A stretch of DNA of 13,565 nucleotides from Opitutia bacterium (GTDB taxonomy: Bacteria > Verrucomicrobiota > Verrucomicrobiia > Opitutales > UBA953): NCBI GenBank assembly GCA_947460445.1, contig CANHHS010000032.1:1-13565 (forward strand). Direction: 5' to 3'. Positions 1-6,736 of this stretch are shown piece by piece. Positions within the stretch are counted from its first letter, which is position 1. Each line of letters begins with the position of its first letter. The notes under the pieces were generated by a model. That model saw only the letters and a list, made by a program, of their open reading frames with translations, had not been told where the DNA came from and ran no database searches. The position numbers and the translations under genes were made by a program.

Positions 1-2
1 AA

Positions 3-308
3 ACGCGCGACTTCATCTACGTGAAGGATATCGTCGGTGCACTTGTCTTTGCGGCCACGCAGACAGGCGTTGTGGGCACACATAATGTGGGCTACGGCAA
101 CAAGATGACGGTGAAGGGTCTCGCTGAAGAGATCCTGCGTCTGACCCAATCCACTTCGAAGATTGAGTATAAGCCTGAACGTCTGGGTGACGTGAAACAC
201 TCGATGGCATCGTCGGACAAACTTCGTGCCACCGGCTGGAAGCCTGCGCACTCGGTGCCCGAAGGTCTGCAATCGACAGTCGCCTACTTCAAGACGGTCA
301 TTCGCTAA
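3..308 (+). CDS. NAD-dependent epimerase/dehydratase, C-terminal part (5' truncated by window edge)
   Basis: This is the last ~101 residues of an extended short-chain dehydrogenase/reductase; the reading frame is open from the window edge, so the Rossmann NAD-binding half lies outside. The visible N-terminal stretch TRDFIYVKDIVGAL matches the conserved RDFIYVxDV segment of UDP-glucose 4-epimerase-type enzymes. It is followed by the usual C-terminal substrate-binding region (VGTHNVGYGNKMTVKGLAEEI, then a Lys-Pro-Glu-Arg-x-Gly-Asp-Val segment corresponding to the family's PxRxGDV), and a helix-rich tail ending FKTVIR. Such enzymes act on nucleotide sugars in the cytoplasm, often for LPS or exopolysaccharide precursors; the exact substrate cannot be told from this part. 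A GTG at 21 is an internal Val codon, not the start. The gene is convergent with the next one and their ends overlap by 11 bp. Confidence 0.88.
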   Translation, partial: TRDFIYVKDIVGALVFAATQTGVVGTHNVGYGNKMTVKGLAEEILRLTQSTSKIEYKPERLGDVKHSMASSDKLRATGWKPAHSVPEGLQSTVAYFKTVIR

Positions 309-1170
309 TCACGAGCGGTAGGGCGATATAGCTTTCGGTACCGGCATTAACATGCACCCAGAGGGTGTAGGTTCCTGCTGCGGGTAAACGTACGCGGAAG
401 GCTAACTCGGGCTTTTCGCCACTCTCCCGACCTGTCCACGAAGGGTGCATGTGGGCATAGCCTGGTTGAGCACCAACGAGCACGGCATGTCCGAGCGCGC
501 CCATCAAGGTTTCTAATTTGAGCGGAGTGCTGTCCTTTTGACTCAAGCGAACCTTCAGCATGACGCTCTCGCCGGCACGCAAGACTGGCAGATCGATAAA
601 CTCAGCTTGTAGGCGGGTATAGAGCGCCGATGTTGTCGACGTGCTGTTGGTCTGGAGTAATGGCCAGGAAGCCGTTGCGGCGAGCAGGACGGTACGCCGA
701 CTGCGTTCGTGCATAAAGTCTGCGTAGATGCGGAAATCGCCACCGGCAAACTTAGCGGCAAAGTCTTTCGGGAAAACAAACGTCCAACTTCCATCCAATT
801 GCGGCTCGGGGTGTAAATGCAGGTAAGACTGTCCCCCGCTCACTTGTGCTAAATGCAAATGGAGTTGGCGCGTATGGGAGATGGCGAAGTCATGTGGCAT
901 GACATCGCGCCCGCTGTCATCGAGAATACGCAAGGTGCCGCCGGTTAAATCCGCACGGGGTTCGACGATTAATTTAAAAGGGAATTTTAAGTCGGTTGGG
1001 TTGTAGAAGTTCGCCTCTTCGTTTTCACCGCAAAACTCGACACCACCAACCATAACTGGCTCGTGGGCGTTATGCAAAAACGTGCACTGGGTGTCGGGCA
1101 ATGACCTTAACAGGAAATAGAGTGCAGCGGCACCTGCCGTCAGCCAAACGATGTGGCGCCGAGGGCTCAT
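298..1170 (-). CDS. Membrane-anchored periplasmic protein with paired His motifs, probable copper-related
   Basis: A 290-residue protein with an N-terminal hydrophobic segment at about residues 7-22 (signal anchor or signal peptide), the rest probably periplasmic. It holds two similar motifs, each of clustered histidines: H99, H104, H106 followed by H118 and H120 (LHLHPEP), and H228 followed by H240 and H242 (AHMHPSW). H273 sits in a final beta-strand-like segment. The layout, a histidine in a beta strand followed about 12-14 residues later by HxHP, recurs in exported proteins near copper and cytochrome oxidase genes. Its ATG overlaps the TGA of the Sco-family gene in an ATGA, so translation is probably coupled. 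I infer a metal-handling partner of the Sco protein. No enzyme motif is visible, and the name of the family is uncertain. Cys29 and Cys47 could form a disulphide. Confidence 0.75.
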   Translation of the reverse strand: MSPRRHIVWLTAGAAALYFLLRSLPDTQCTFLHNAHEPVMVGGVEFCGENEEANFYNPTDLKFPFKLIVEPRADLTGGTLRILDDSGRDVMPHDFAISHTRQLHLHLAQVSGGQSYLHLHPEPQLDGSWTFVFPKDFAAKFAGGDFRIYADFMHERSRRTVLLAATASWPLLQTNSTSTTSALYTRLQAEFIDLPVLRAGESVMLKVRLSQKDSTPLKLETLMGALGHAVLVGAQPGYAHMHPSWTGRESGEKPELAFRVRLPAAGTYTLWVHVNAGTESYIALPLVISE

Positions 1171-1985
1171 TTTGCCTGTAACTGTTTACGCAAGATGGGC
1201 ACAAGGTCTTCGCTATTAAAACGCGGACCATCGAGTCGTAGTTGAATACGGCCTTCAACATTCATGAGCAACGTGGCGGCGTTATGGACGATGGTACCGT
1301 CGGCTTGGATGGTCGTTATACCATACTGGGTCATCAAATCACGGATTTGCTGTTTATTGCCCGTCAGCAAACGGTGATTCACTAAATCGGTAGCATGGCT
1401 CTCGGCATAAGCACGGAGCACGCCAGGGGAATCGTAAGCGGGGTCGAAGGTAATACTGATCAACTGAACTTTATCGGCGAGTCCGGCATCATGCAGAGCC
1501 TTGGAAAGACTGACCATTGAGGCGGTTGCCGCTGGGCACATCTGGGCTGATCGGCAGCGGGTGAAGATAAAATTCAGCAGGTAGGGTTTGCCGCGTAAGC
1601 TCGAAGACGAAACGAGCTTAGCGGATTGATCCCAAAGGAGAAAGGCAGGGGCTAAATCGCCGTTGCTACGTATGGCTCGACCACGATCGGCCGTTTCGCG
1701 ACGCAAGGCATCGGTGACTTCGGCCACTTGCCGTAATTGCTCGGGGTCTGCGGGAAAAATAGTTTCGAGGCGCAACTTGCCCTCAGACTCAATGAGATCG
1801 CCGCGGACCTGCTTACCTGTCCACTCAAGACGGCTATCGGCTTCGCTGACCTGCATGACTTGTGTGGCGCCTTTGGCATTGATTAGAGTTAATGCACCCT
1901 TCTCGCTATCCGCTGAGATGACTTTGCCTTCGTAGGGCTCCGCACTGACGACAACCGACAGAGCAAGTAAAAGAAAGCTGCGCAT
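1167..1985 (-). CDS. Sco1/SenC/PrrC-family copper protein with N-terminal extra domain
   Basis: A 272-residue exported thioredoxin-fold protein of the Sco family, which binds copper in the periplasm and helps build the CuA centre of cytochrome c oxidase. The ATG at 1985 is preferred over an in-frame start at 2270 because it gives a signal peptide (MRSFLLLALSVVVSAEP) and avoids a long overlap with the upstream phosphatase gene. Residues ~18-80 form a small beta-rich domain (YEGKVISADSEKGALTL...) of a type seen ahead of Sco domains or as CusF-like copper-binding OB folds; this is an inference. The Sco domain follows from ~110. It has the metal-binding pair C144 and C150 in FTRCRSAQMCP, the conserved Asp in TFDPAYDSP (D181) and the histidine H234 in IVHNAATLL. 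The cysteine spacing is C-x5-C, not the classical C-x3-C, and the usual Pro after the first Cys is Arg. It starts 4 bp after the phosphatase gene. Confidence 0.88.
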   Translation of the reverse strand: MRSFLLLALSVVVSAEPYEGKVISADSEKGALTLINAKGATQVMQVSEADSRLEWTGKQVRGDLIESEGKLRLETIFPADPEQLRQVAEVTDALRRETADRGRAIRSNGDLAPAFLLWDQSAKLVSSSSLRGKPYLLNFIFTRCRSAQMCPAATASMVSLSKALHDAGLADKVQLISITFDPAYDSPGVLRAYAESHATDLVNHRLLTGNKQQIRDLMTQYGITTIQADGTIVHNAATLLMNVEGRIQLRLDGPRFNSEDLVPILRKQLQAK

Positions 1986-1989
1986 GGAA

Positions 1990-2910
1990 TTAAGCCAGGA
2001 GCTCGCCGTGTTCAGATAATAGAATATTTGCCATACCGTGGCGAATGCCGTGATGGGTAAGCTGAATACTTTCGGCACCTGAATGGTCTGCGAGTGCACA
2101 GATGACAACCAAGGCAGCCGGCAAAATGTCGGCACGTGCCGATGGCATCCCCGGTACAGCTCGACGGGTTTCCAAATCCATGGCTGATAAGCGGGTGAGC
2201 CAGTTATGAAGGGTGAGTACGCCGATCTTCCCGCCTTCGTGTGATTCACCAGCAGCTTTAAAGAGGTCAACCATGGTCGCTAAGGCGCCGCCTGCGCCAA
2301 TCAAGGGTGCACCTAAGGCGGCGCCAGCCTGGATATGTGGCTGGATGATTTCTAAAGCATGGTGACGTAAGGATTCGATATCGTGTGCGTCGAGCGCCTT
2401 ACCACGACTTTCGAGAAAGGCTTTAGTCATACGCACGGCACCGAGCGACAGACTCTTGGCTTGGACACAGCGACGTTCGATGACGCGTCCAATTTGCATC
2501 GAGCCACCCCCGAGATCAAATGTGATACAGTTGCGAACGGTGGCTAACACCGGATCAAGTAAGATACCATCGATGCCAATACGCGCTTCGGTTTCACCTG
2601 AAATCACCGACAAATTTAGGCCGGTACGCTCTTTCAGTGCATCGGCGAACTGTGCCCGGTTCGGGGCATCGCGCAGAGCGCTCGTACCCATGAGCACAAT
2701 GCGTTCGGCACCTGAGGCCTTAGCGGTGGTTACAAGTTGCTCAACAGCATCGGTGGCAGCTTGGATAGCCTCAGGGGTGAGTTTATTGCCACGTTCGGGA
2801 AAAATCCGCACCTCGGCGGTGGCGCGCGAAACTTCAACTAACGGCGGTCCGTCAGCGATAATCAACTTGAGAGAGTTCGACCCCAGGTCGACAACAGCAA
2901 CACGCGACAT
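1990..2910 (-). CDS. Ppx/GppA-family phosphatase (exopolyphosphatase / pppGpp pyrophosphatase type)
   Basis: A 306-residue cytoplasmic protein of the ASKHA fold. Phosphate-1 loop VVDLGSNSLKL lies at residues 6-16. GTSALRDAPN follows at 75-84, the SGETEAR segment at 104-110 (E108 aligned with the catalytic glutamate region), and phosphate-2 loop FDLGGGSMQIG at 131-141. A C-terminal adenosine-like motif is present near IGAGGALATMV. The length equals the two-lobed Ppx/GppA core, without the C-terminal HD-like domains of the E. coli enzymes. It should hydrolyse polyphosphate or pppGpp, but the substrate cannot be chosen from sequence. The start at 2910 (MSRVAVVDLGSN) is preferred to an in-frame start at 3000 because the domain begins at once and the longer form would overlap the LpxR gene. 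Gaps of 4 bp on both sides place it in the same transcript as the LpxR-like and Sco genes. Confidence 0.93.
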   Translation of the reverse strand: MSRVAVVDLGSNSLKLIIADGPPLVEVSRATAEVRIFPERGNKLTPEAIQAATDAVEQLVTTAKASGAERIVLMGTSALRDAPNRAQFADALKERTGLNLSVISGETEARIGIDGILLDPVLATVRNCITFDLGGGSMQIGRVIERRCVQAKSLSLGAVRMTKAFLESRGKALDAHDIESLRHHALEIIQPHIQAGAALGAPLIGAGGALATMVDLFKAAGESHEGGKIGVLTLHNWLTRLSAMDLETRRAVPGMPSARADILPAALVVICALADHSGAESIQLTHHGIRHGMANILLSEHGELLA

Positions 2911-2914
2911 AACT

Positions 2915-3826
2915 TCAGAAAATGTAGGCGTAGCGAATACTGCCGAAAGAGTGCGAGCCGTCTTGGCTCTCAAAATCTTTGGTACGATGGGCAATCGCAA
3001 ACGAGAAGGAGCCCGCAGAGAGTCGCAGGCTTAAACCCAAGGCACCTTGCAGAATAATGGGGCGCGACTCTACGGAAACGGAATCACTAAAGACCGTACC
3101 ATCGGTCGAATAGGTGTGAGGCATGACTTCGGCAGATACGTCGACGAACCACCACCACCAAGCTTCGCGCGGCCCTCCACTGCCAACAGGGTCGACCCAG
3201 CCAGTTGATTGACGAAGGAATCCATGACCCCATGAATCGTCGAGTAGGCCATAACGAATTTCGAAACCGGTCGAAAATCCGGTTCGGATATTCCCGAGAT
3301 CGACGACAGCTCGGAGGAGTACATCCCAATGATGAACTTCTGGAGCATCGAGGTAAAACCGGCGACGCACTTCAGCTTGGAAATTAAAGGCGAATTCATT
3401 CGGCAACTGGGAATCCCAACCGTTGTACTCCGTCGCGTTAATAACGTGGTGAAAACCATTCTGAATTTGTCGTCCAAGGGCCAACGGTCCCATCACACCA
3501 ATCTTTACCTCCATTGATGCCATCGCTTGATGATCTGGGAAAAGGTAACCTTTACCGTGCGCCAAGTAAGCCATGGCGGAATAAGGCAAATCGCCGACAG
3601 GGGGTTTCTCTGTGGTCGCTTCTGCGGGGGTGTTAATTTCTTGGCCTATCGACCAATGCGAGAGCTCATCGTTGATTTCACAAACACGTAAACCTTGGGT
3701 GTAGTAACGGTCATTGTTACCGTTGGTGAATTTATCGTTCTCCTCTTGAATCATCCATGTCGACCCTGCTCCGTAGGCAGCAGCCATGAAGAGTGGAAAG
3801 GTTAGCGGAAGGTACTGCCGACGCAT
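2915..3826 (-). CDS. LpxR-family (DUF2219) outer-membrane lipid A deacylase homologue
   Basis: A 303-residue protein with a signal peptide (MRRQYLPLTFPLFMAAAYGA) followed by an LpxR beta-barrel. Family landmarks are visible in order: E29-N30-D31 with N38-D39, Y42-T43 and G45 (EENDKF, NNDRYYTQGLR); PPVGDLPYSAMAYL at 75-88; MGPLALGRQIQNGFHHVIN at 112-130, which holds the conserved His pair H126/H127; and GWDSQLPNE at 136-144. It ends in an aromatic residue (YAYIF), as outer-membrane barrels do. LpxR removes the 3'-acyloxyacyl chain of lipid A in the outer membrane; this homologue has the key residues, so similar activity is likely but unproven. A run of four Trp lies near residue 223. A GTG at 3910 would add 28 residues ahead of the signal peptide; I reject it because the shorter form has a normal signal sequence and leaves 113 bp for two divergent promoters. 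Confidence 0.85.
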   Translation of the reverse strand: MRRQYLPLTFPLFMAAAYGAGSTWMIQEENDKFTNGNNDRYYTQGLRVCEINDELSHWSIGQEINTPAEATTEKPPVGDLPYSAMAYLAHGKGYLFPDHQAMASMEVKIGVMGPLALGRQIQNGFHHVINATEYNGWDSQLPNEFAFNFQAEVRRRFYLDAPEVHHWDVLLRAVVDLGNIRTGFSTGFEIRYGLLDDSWGHGFLRQSTGWVDPVGSGGPREAWWWWFVDVSAEVMPHTYSTDGTVFSDSVSVESRPIILQGALGLSLRLSAGSFSFAIAHRTKDFESQDGSHSFGSIRYAYIF

Positions 3827-3939
3827 GCAGGTAGGGGTCAGTTTACGTGACCTCACCCACCGATAAAAAGCAGAATCGGGTATTTGTGGTCGGTTTATCG
3901 ACTTTGACACCCTTCGCCCCCCTGTTTACCCCTTAAAGT
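3827..3939. promoter_or_regulatory. Divergent promoter region between the LpxR-like and MlaE-like genes
   Basis: These 113 bp separate two diverging gene runs, so both promoters should lie here. On the plus strand TTGACA at 3904-3909 matches a -35 box, but no convincing -10 box lies 16-18 bp downstream (only TTTACC near 3925-3930). A 7-bp inverted repeat, CGATAAA at 3861-3867 and TTTATCG at 3894-3900, could be an operator but is close to chance expectation. Neither flanking start codon has a clear Shine-Dalgarno sequence. If the LpxR-like gene really starts at 3910, only 29 bp remain. Confidence 0.5.
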
Positions 3940-5046
3940 ATGGGGAGTAGCCTATTTCCTGACCCGTCTATCCAGGTAAGCCCTGGACCGCATGGCGTGC
4001 GTATTGAACTTAAGGGCGACTGGACCAAAGGAGCTTCCCTACCCCTTTTACCTGAACGTACGGAGGGCATCGAATGGGTCGACGGCGGCATCACGCATTT
4101 CGATACAACACTCGCAGCCTGGATCCATGCCGCGGAGCGAGCCGCACTTTCACCCGGCAAAGTCGCCGTCCGCTCGAACTTGCCCAAGCGCCTGCACGCT
4201 TGGTTAGAACTTTCGTCGGAAGAAAAAATTACGAGCGATTCAACCGTAGAGCTAACGTTGGTTGAGAAAGTCGGTCGCTGGGCTGAAGACAGTAAAGATT
4301 CTTGGCAGCGCTCGATCTCGCACATCGGTGAAACCGTCTGGGGTTTTCTGCGCCTCTTCACAGGTCGAGCACGTATCAATTGGGCAGAATTCCCAAGACT
4401 CGTTCGTTCTGCGGGCCCGGACGCGCTCCCCATTACTCTCCTGTTAGGTTTCTTGACGGGTGTGATTATGGCCTATGTTGGCTTCATCCAGCTCAACAAA
4501 GTGGGCGCGGGTATCTACGTTGCCAATTTAGTTGGCTTAGCGATGACGCGCGAGATGGGCGCACTCATGACGGGCGTCGTCGCCTGCGGCCGAACATCCA
4601 CCGCGTATGCATCCCACCTCGGAAGCATGAATGTCACCCAGGAGACCGATGCCCTTCGCGTGCTCGGCATCCAGCCTGTCGAATACCTTGCAGTACCCCG
4701 CATCCTCGCCGTCTTACTGGTACTGCCCATCCTCTCACTCTTCGCCACCCTCGCAGGCATTCTCGGCGGGATGGCGGTTGCGTGTGGTTCCGGTATGGCC
4801 GTTGAGCAATATGTCAATCAGGTCATCGACGCTGTATCGGTTAACAGTTTTTTGGTCGGACAATTTAAAGCGGTGACCTTCTCGATCATTGTCGCATGGA
4901 CAGGCTGCTACCGAGGTCACGTCGCCACGCCGAATGCGCGTGGTGTCGGTGAAGCTGCCACCACGGCCGCGGTGCTTGGCATCACGCTACTTGTCGTCAG
5001 CGATGCTGTCTTCGCGGTTATCTTTAACCTTTTTGATTTTAGCTAA
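3940..5046 (+). CDS. MlaE-family lipid ABC transporter permease with N-terminal STAS-like domain
   Basis: A 368-residue inner-membrane protein. The permease part, about residues 125-368, has the MlaE hallmark region TREMGALMTGVVACGRTS (203-220) followed by SHLGSMNVTQETDALRVLG (225-243), equivalent to the family's AAELGxMxxxEQIDAL. Hydrophobic segments lie near 163-180, 190-210, 250-282 and 340-363. Typical MlaE permeases are about 260 residues, so there are about 110 extra residues at the N terminus. That part (IQVSPGPHGVRIELKGDW, then ITHFDTTLAAWIHAAERAA and a KRLHAWLEL helix) resembles a STAS domain, the fold of the separate regulator MlaB. It forms the membrane channel for phospholipid movement between inner and outer membranes, driven by the ATPase encoded next. 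It is the first gene of a tightly overlapping run, and its TAA shares one base with the next ATG. No ribosome binding site is obvious upstream. Confidence 0.92.
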   Translation: MGSSLFPDPSIQVSPGPHGVRIELKGDWTKGASLPLLPERTEGIEWVDGGITHFDTTLAAWIHAAERAALSPGKVAVRSNLPKRLHAWLELSSEEKITSDSTVELTLVEKVGRWAEDSKDSWQRSISHIGETVWGFLRLFTGRARINWAEFPRLVRSAGPDALPITLLLGFLTGVIMAYVGFIQLNKVGAGIYVANLVGLAMTREMGALMTGVVACGRTSTAYASHLGSMNVTQETDALRVLGIQPVEYLAVPRILAVLLVLPILSLFATLAGILGGMAVACGSGMAVEQYVNQVIDAVSVNSFLVGQFKAVTFSIIVAWTGCYRGHVATPNARGVGEAATTAAVLGITLLVVSDAVFAVIFNLFDFS

Positions 5047-5801
5047 TGAGTACCCCATGCGTCAGTTGTGAGAACCTTGCGGTGGGACATGATGAGACCG
5101 TCGTGGTTTCGGGCGTCAATTTTTCCGTTCAGCCAGGCGGCATTACGGCTGTCGTCGGACCGAGTGGTTGCGGCAAGAGCACCTTACTCCGCGCATTGGC
5201 TGGATTGGCTGAACCGATTGAAGGTCGATCGCTTTTACTGGGCGTGGATCTCGTTCGGGCGAAAGATTCTGAAAGAGGCGCGGTTCTTCGACGTACCGGC
5301 TTTCTTTTTCAATCTTCAGCGCTGTGGTCTTCCTTAACCCTAAGAGAGAACGTCGAATTACCCCTTCTGGAATTTGCAGGTGTCGGTGCTCGCGAAGCAC
5401 GGATTCTCGCCGAGCATAAACTCGCGCAAGTGGGTTTACTCAATGCCGCAGATAAGTTGCCCACCGAAATTAGCGGTGGCATGGCGAAACGTGCAGGGCT
5501 TGCACGAGCTTTAGCCCTCGACCCCGAGGTTCTCTTTTTGGACGAGCCTAGCGCCGGACTTGACCCTGTCACGGCTGCCCACCTCGACGACCTTGTGCGC
5601 CGCATCCGCGACACCCTCGGTACGGCTGTGATTTTAGTCAGCCACGACGTCCCAAGCATCATCCGGCTCGCAGACTTCTGCGTTTACCTTGATAGCGAGA
5701 CCCGCACGATGGCGGCTATGGGTAAGCCCGCAGAGTTCCTCACCTCGACGGCACATCCGCGAGCCCATGCCTTCTTCACTAGCCACCGCGAAACCGTATG
5801 A
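5046..5801 (+). CDS. MlaF-family lipid ABC transporter ATPase
   Basis: A 251-residue cytoplasmic ABC ATPase that powers the MlaE-type permease. All nucleotide-binding motifs are intact: Walker A GPSGCGKST (38-46), Q-loop FQS (88-90), signature ISGGMAKR (142-149), Walker B with catalytic Glu EVLFLDEP (161-168), D-loop SAGLDP and H-loop H200 (LVSHD). The signature form SGGMxKRxxLARA is the one typical of MlaF/MkL-type MCE transporters, as is the FLFQSSALWSSLTLRENV stretch after the Q-loop. The start overlaps the permease stop in TAATG, and its own TGA lies inside the ATGA that starts the MCE gene, so production of the three subunits is probably translationally coupled. Confidence 0.95.
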   Translation: MSTPCVSCENLAVGHDETVVVSGVNFSVQPGGITAVVGPSGCGKSTLLRALAGLAEPIEGRSLLLGVDLVRAKDSERGAVLRRTGFLFQSSALWSSLTLRENVELPLLEFAGVGAREARILAEHKLAQVGLLNAADKLPTEISGGMAKRAGLARALALDPEVLFLDEPSAGLDPVTAAHLDDLVRRIRDTLGTAVILVSHDVPSIIRLADFCVYLDSETRTMAAMGKPAEFLTSTAHPRAHAFFTSHRETV

Positions 5802-6736
5802 GTTCTTCTGCTAACCGCACATTTATTGGCCTATTCTTTATCGCTGGGCTTGCCCTGTTGATTGCTTTCTTAATCGCCCTGGGTGGCGGTTGGTTCTCAG
5901 GGAATCGCCCAAGTGCCATTGCCTACTTCAACCAAGACGTCAGCGGACTCGACACCGGGTCGCCGGTGCGTCTACGCGGTGTGACTATTGGAAAGGTAAA
6001 CTCCATTCTCTTACGCGCAGGTAAACAAAGCGATGAAGACCGGGCTGTGCCTGTGGTCATTGAGTTTGATCCCAGCTTGGCTCGCAAACTCGGAGCCGGT
6101 GAAATTCTCGGCACGCAAGAAGGCGTGGAAACGGCAATTAAAGGCGGCCTCGTTGCCAAGCTGAAATTGCAATCGTTCGTAACGGGCGTGCTTTACGTCG
6201 ACCTGGATTACGTCGATGCCGGTCCGCAAAAGATTCGCCACGCTGACTCGATCCCCCAGATCCCCACCGTCCTCTCCGACCACGTAGCCTTTAGCCAAGC
6301 CTTTGCCCGCACCGTTGAGAATATCAGCACCATCGACTTCAAAGGTATTAGCGATCGCCTGAATGGCCTAATTACCTCTGTAAATCGTATCGCGGATGAC
6401 CCCGCACTCGCACAAGCGACCAAAGACCTCTCGGTTGCGATGACGACATTCAATCGCGTGTCAGAAAAACTCGGGGAGCAAATTGCACCCTTAGCAGAAG
6501 ACCTTAAATCAACTTCGGGCGAGGCACGAAAAACTTTAGTTAAACTAGGATTAGCCGCCGATCACCTTCAAGAGCTCACTCGGCAAGGTAGCTCGAGTCG
6601 CACGCAACTCGACCAAGCTATCACAGATTTTTCTGAAGCATCCCAAGCGGTTAAATCACTGGCGGATTACTTAGATCGACACCCCGAAGCCTTACTTAAA
6701 GGAAAACGCAAAACCGAATCGGTTGAAACGAAATGA
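5798..6736 (+). CDS. MlaD-family MCE-domain protein with long helical C terminus
   Basis: A 312-residue inner-membrane-anchored periplasmic subunit. A single transmembrane helix spans about residues 9-29. The MCE domain spans about 38-135, with the family core YFNQDVSGLDTGSPVRLRGV (residues 43-62) followed by TIGKV. MCE domains form hexameric rings that carry lipid between the permease and the periplasm. E. coli MlaD is about 180 residues; here about 120 more residues follow, rich in Ala, Leu, Ser and Lys and predicted helical (from about 170 to 298). This suggests a longer helical barrel or needle than in MlaD, as described for longer MCE proteins. The tail ends LADYLDRHPEALLKGKRK, a RHPEALLxGK motif that recurs at the C termini of PqiB- and MCE-type proteins. 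It overlaps both neighbours by 4 bp. Confidence 0.93.
   Translation: MSSSANRTFIGLFFIAGLALLIAFLIALGGGWFSGNRPSAIAYFNQDVSGLDTGSPVRLRGVTIGKVNSILLRAGKQSDEDRAVPVVIEFDPSLARKLGAGEILGTQEGVETAIKGGLVAKLKLQSFVTGVLYVDLDYVDAGPQKIRHADSIPQIPTVLSDHVAFSQAFARTVENISTIDFKGISDRLNGLITSVNRIADDPALAQATKDLSVAMTTFNRVSEKLGEQIAPLAEDLKSTSGEARKTLVKLGLAADHLQELTRQGSSSRTQLDQAITDFSEASQAVKSLADYLDRHPEALLKGKRKTESVETK

Noticed and set aside
1986..2270. N-terminal extension of the Sco reading frame to 2270
   Set aside because: It overlaps the Ppx/GppA gene by over 280 bp, its residues look like an out-of-frame shadow, and a signal peptide starts exactly at 1985.
2456..3034. 192-residue plus-strand open frame
   Set aside because: It is antisense to the Ppx/GppA and LpxR-like genes, which have clear family motifs; the composition is rich in Arg and Ser with no recognisable domain.
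3827..3910. GTG start at 3910 for the LpxR-like gene
   Set aside because: It would place 28 hydrophilic residues before a good signal peptide and leave 29 bp for two divergent promoters. A GGGGGG run upstream of the GTG keeps it possible.
3933..4433. 166-residue minus-strand open frame
   Set aside because: It is a mirror frame of the MlaE-like gene and the divergent region, with no family motif.
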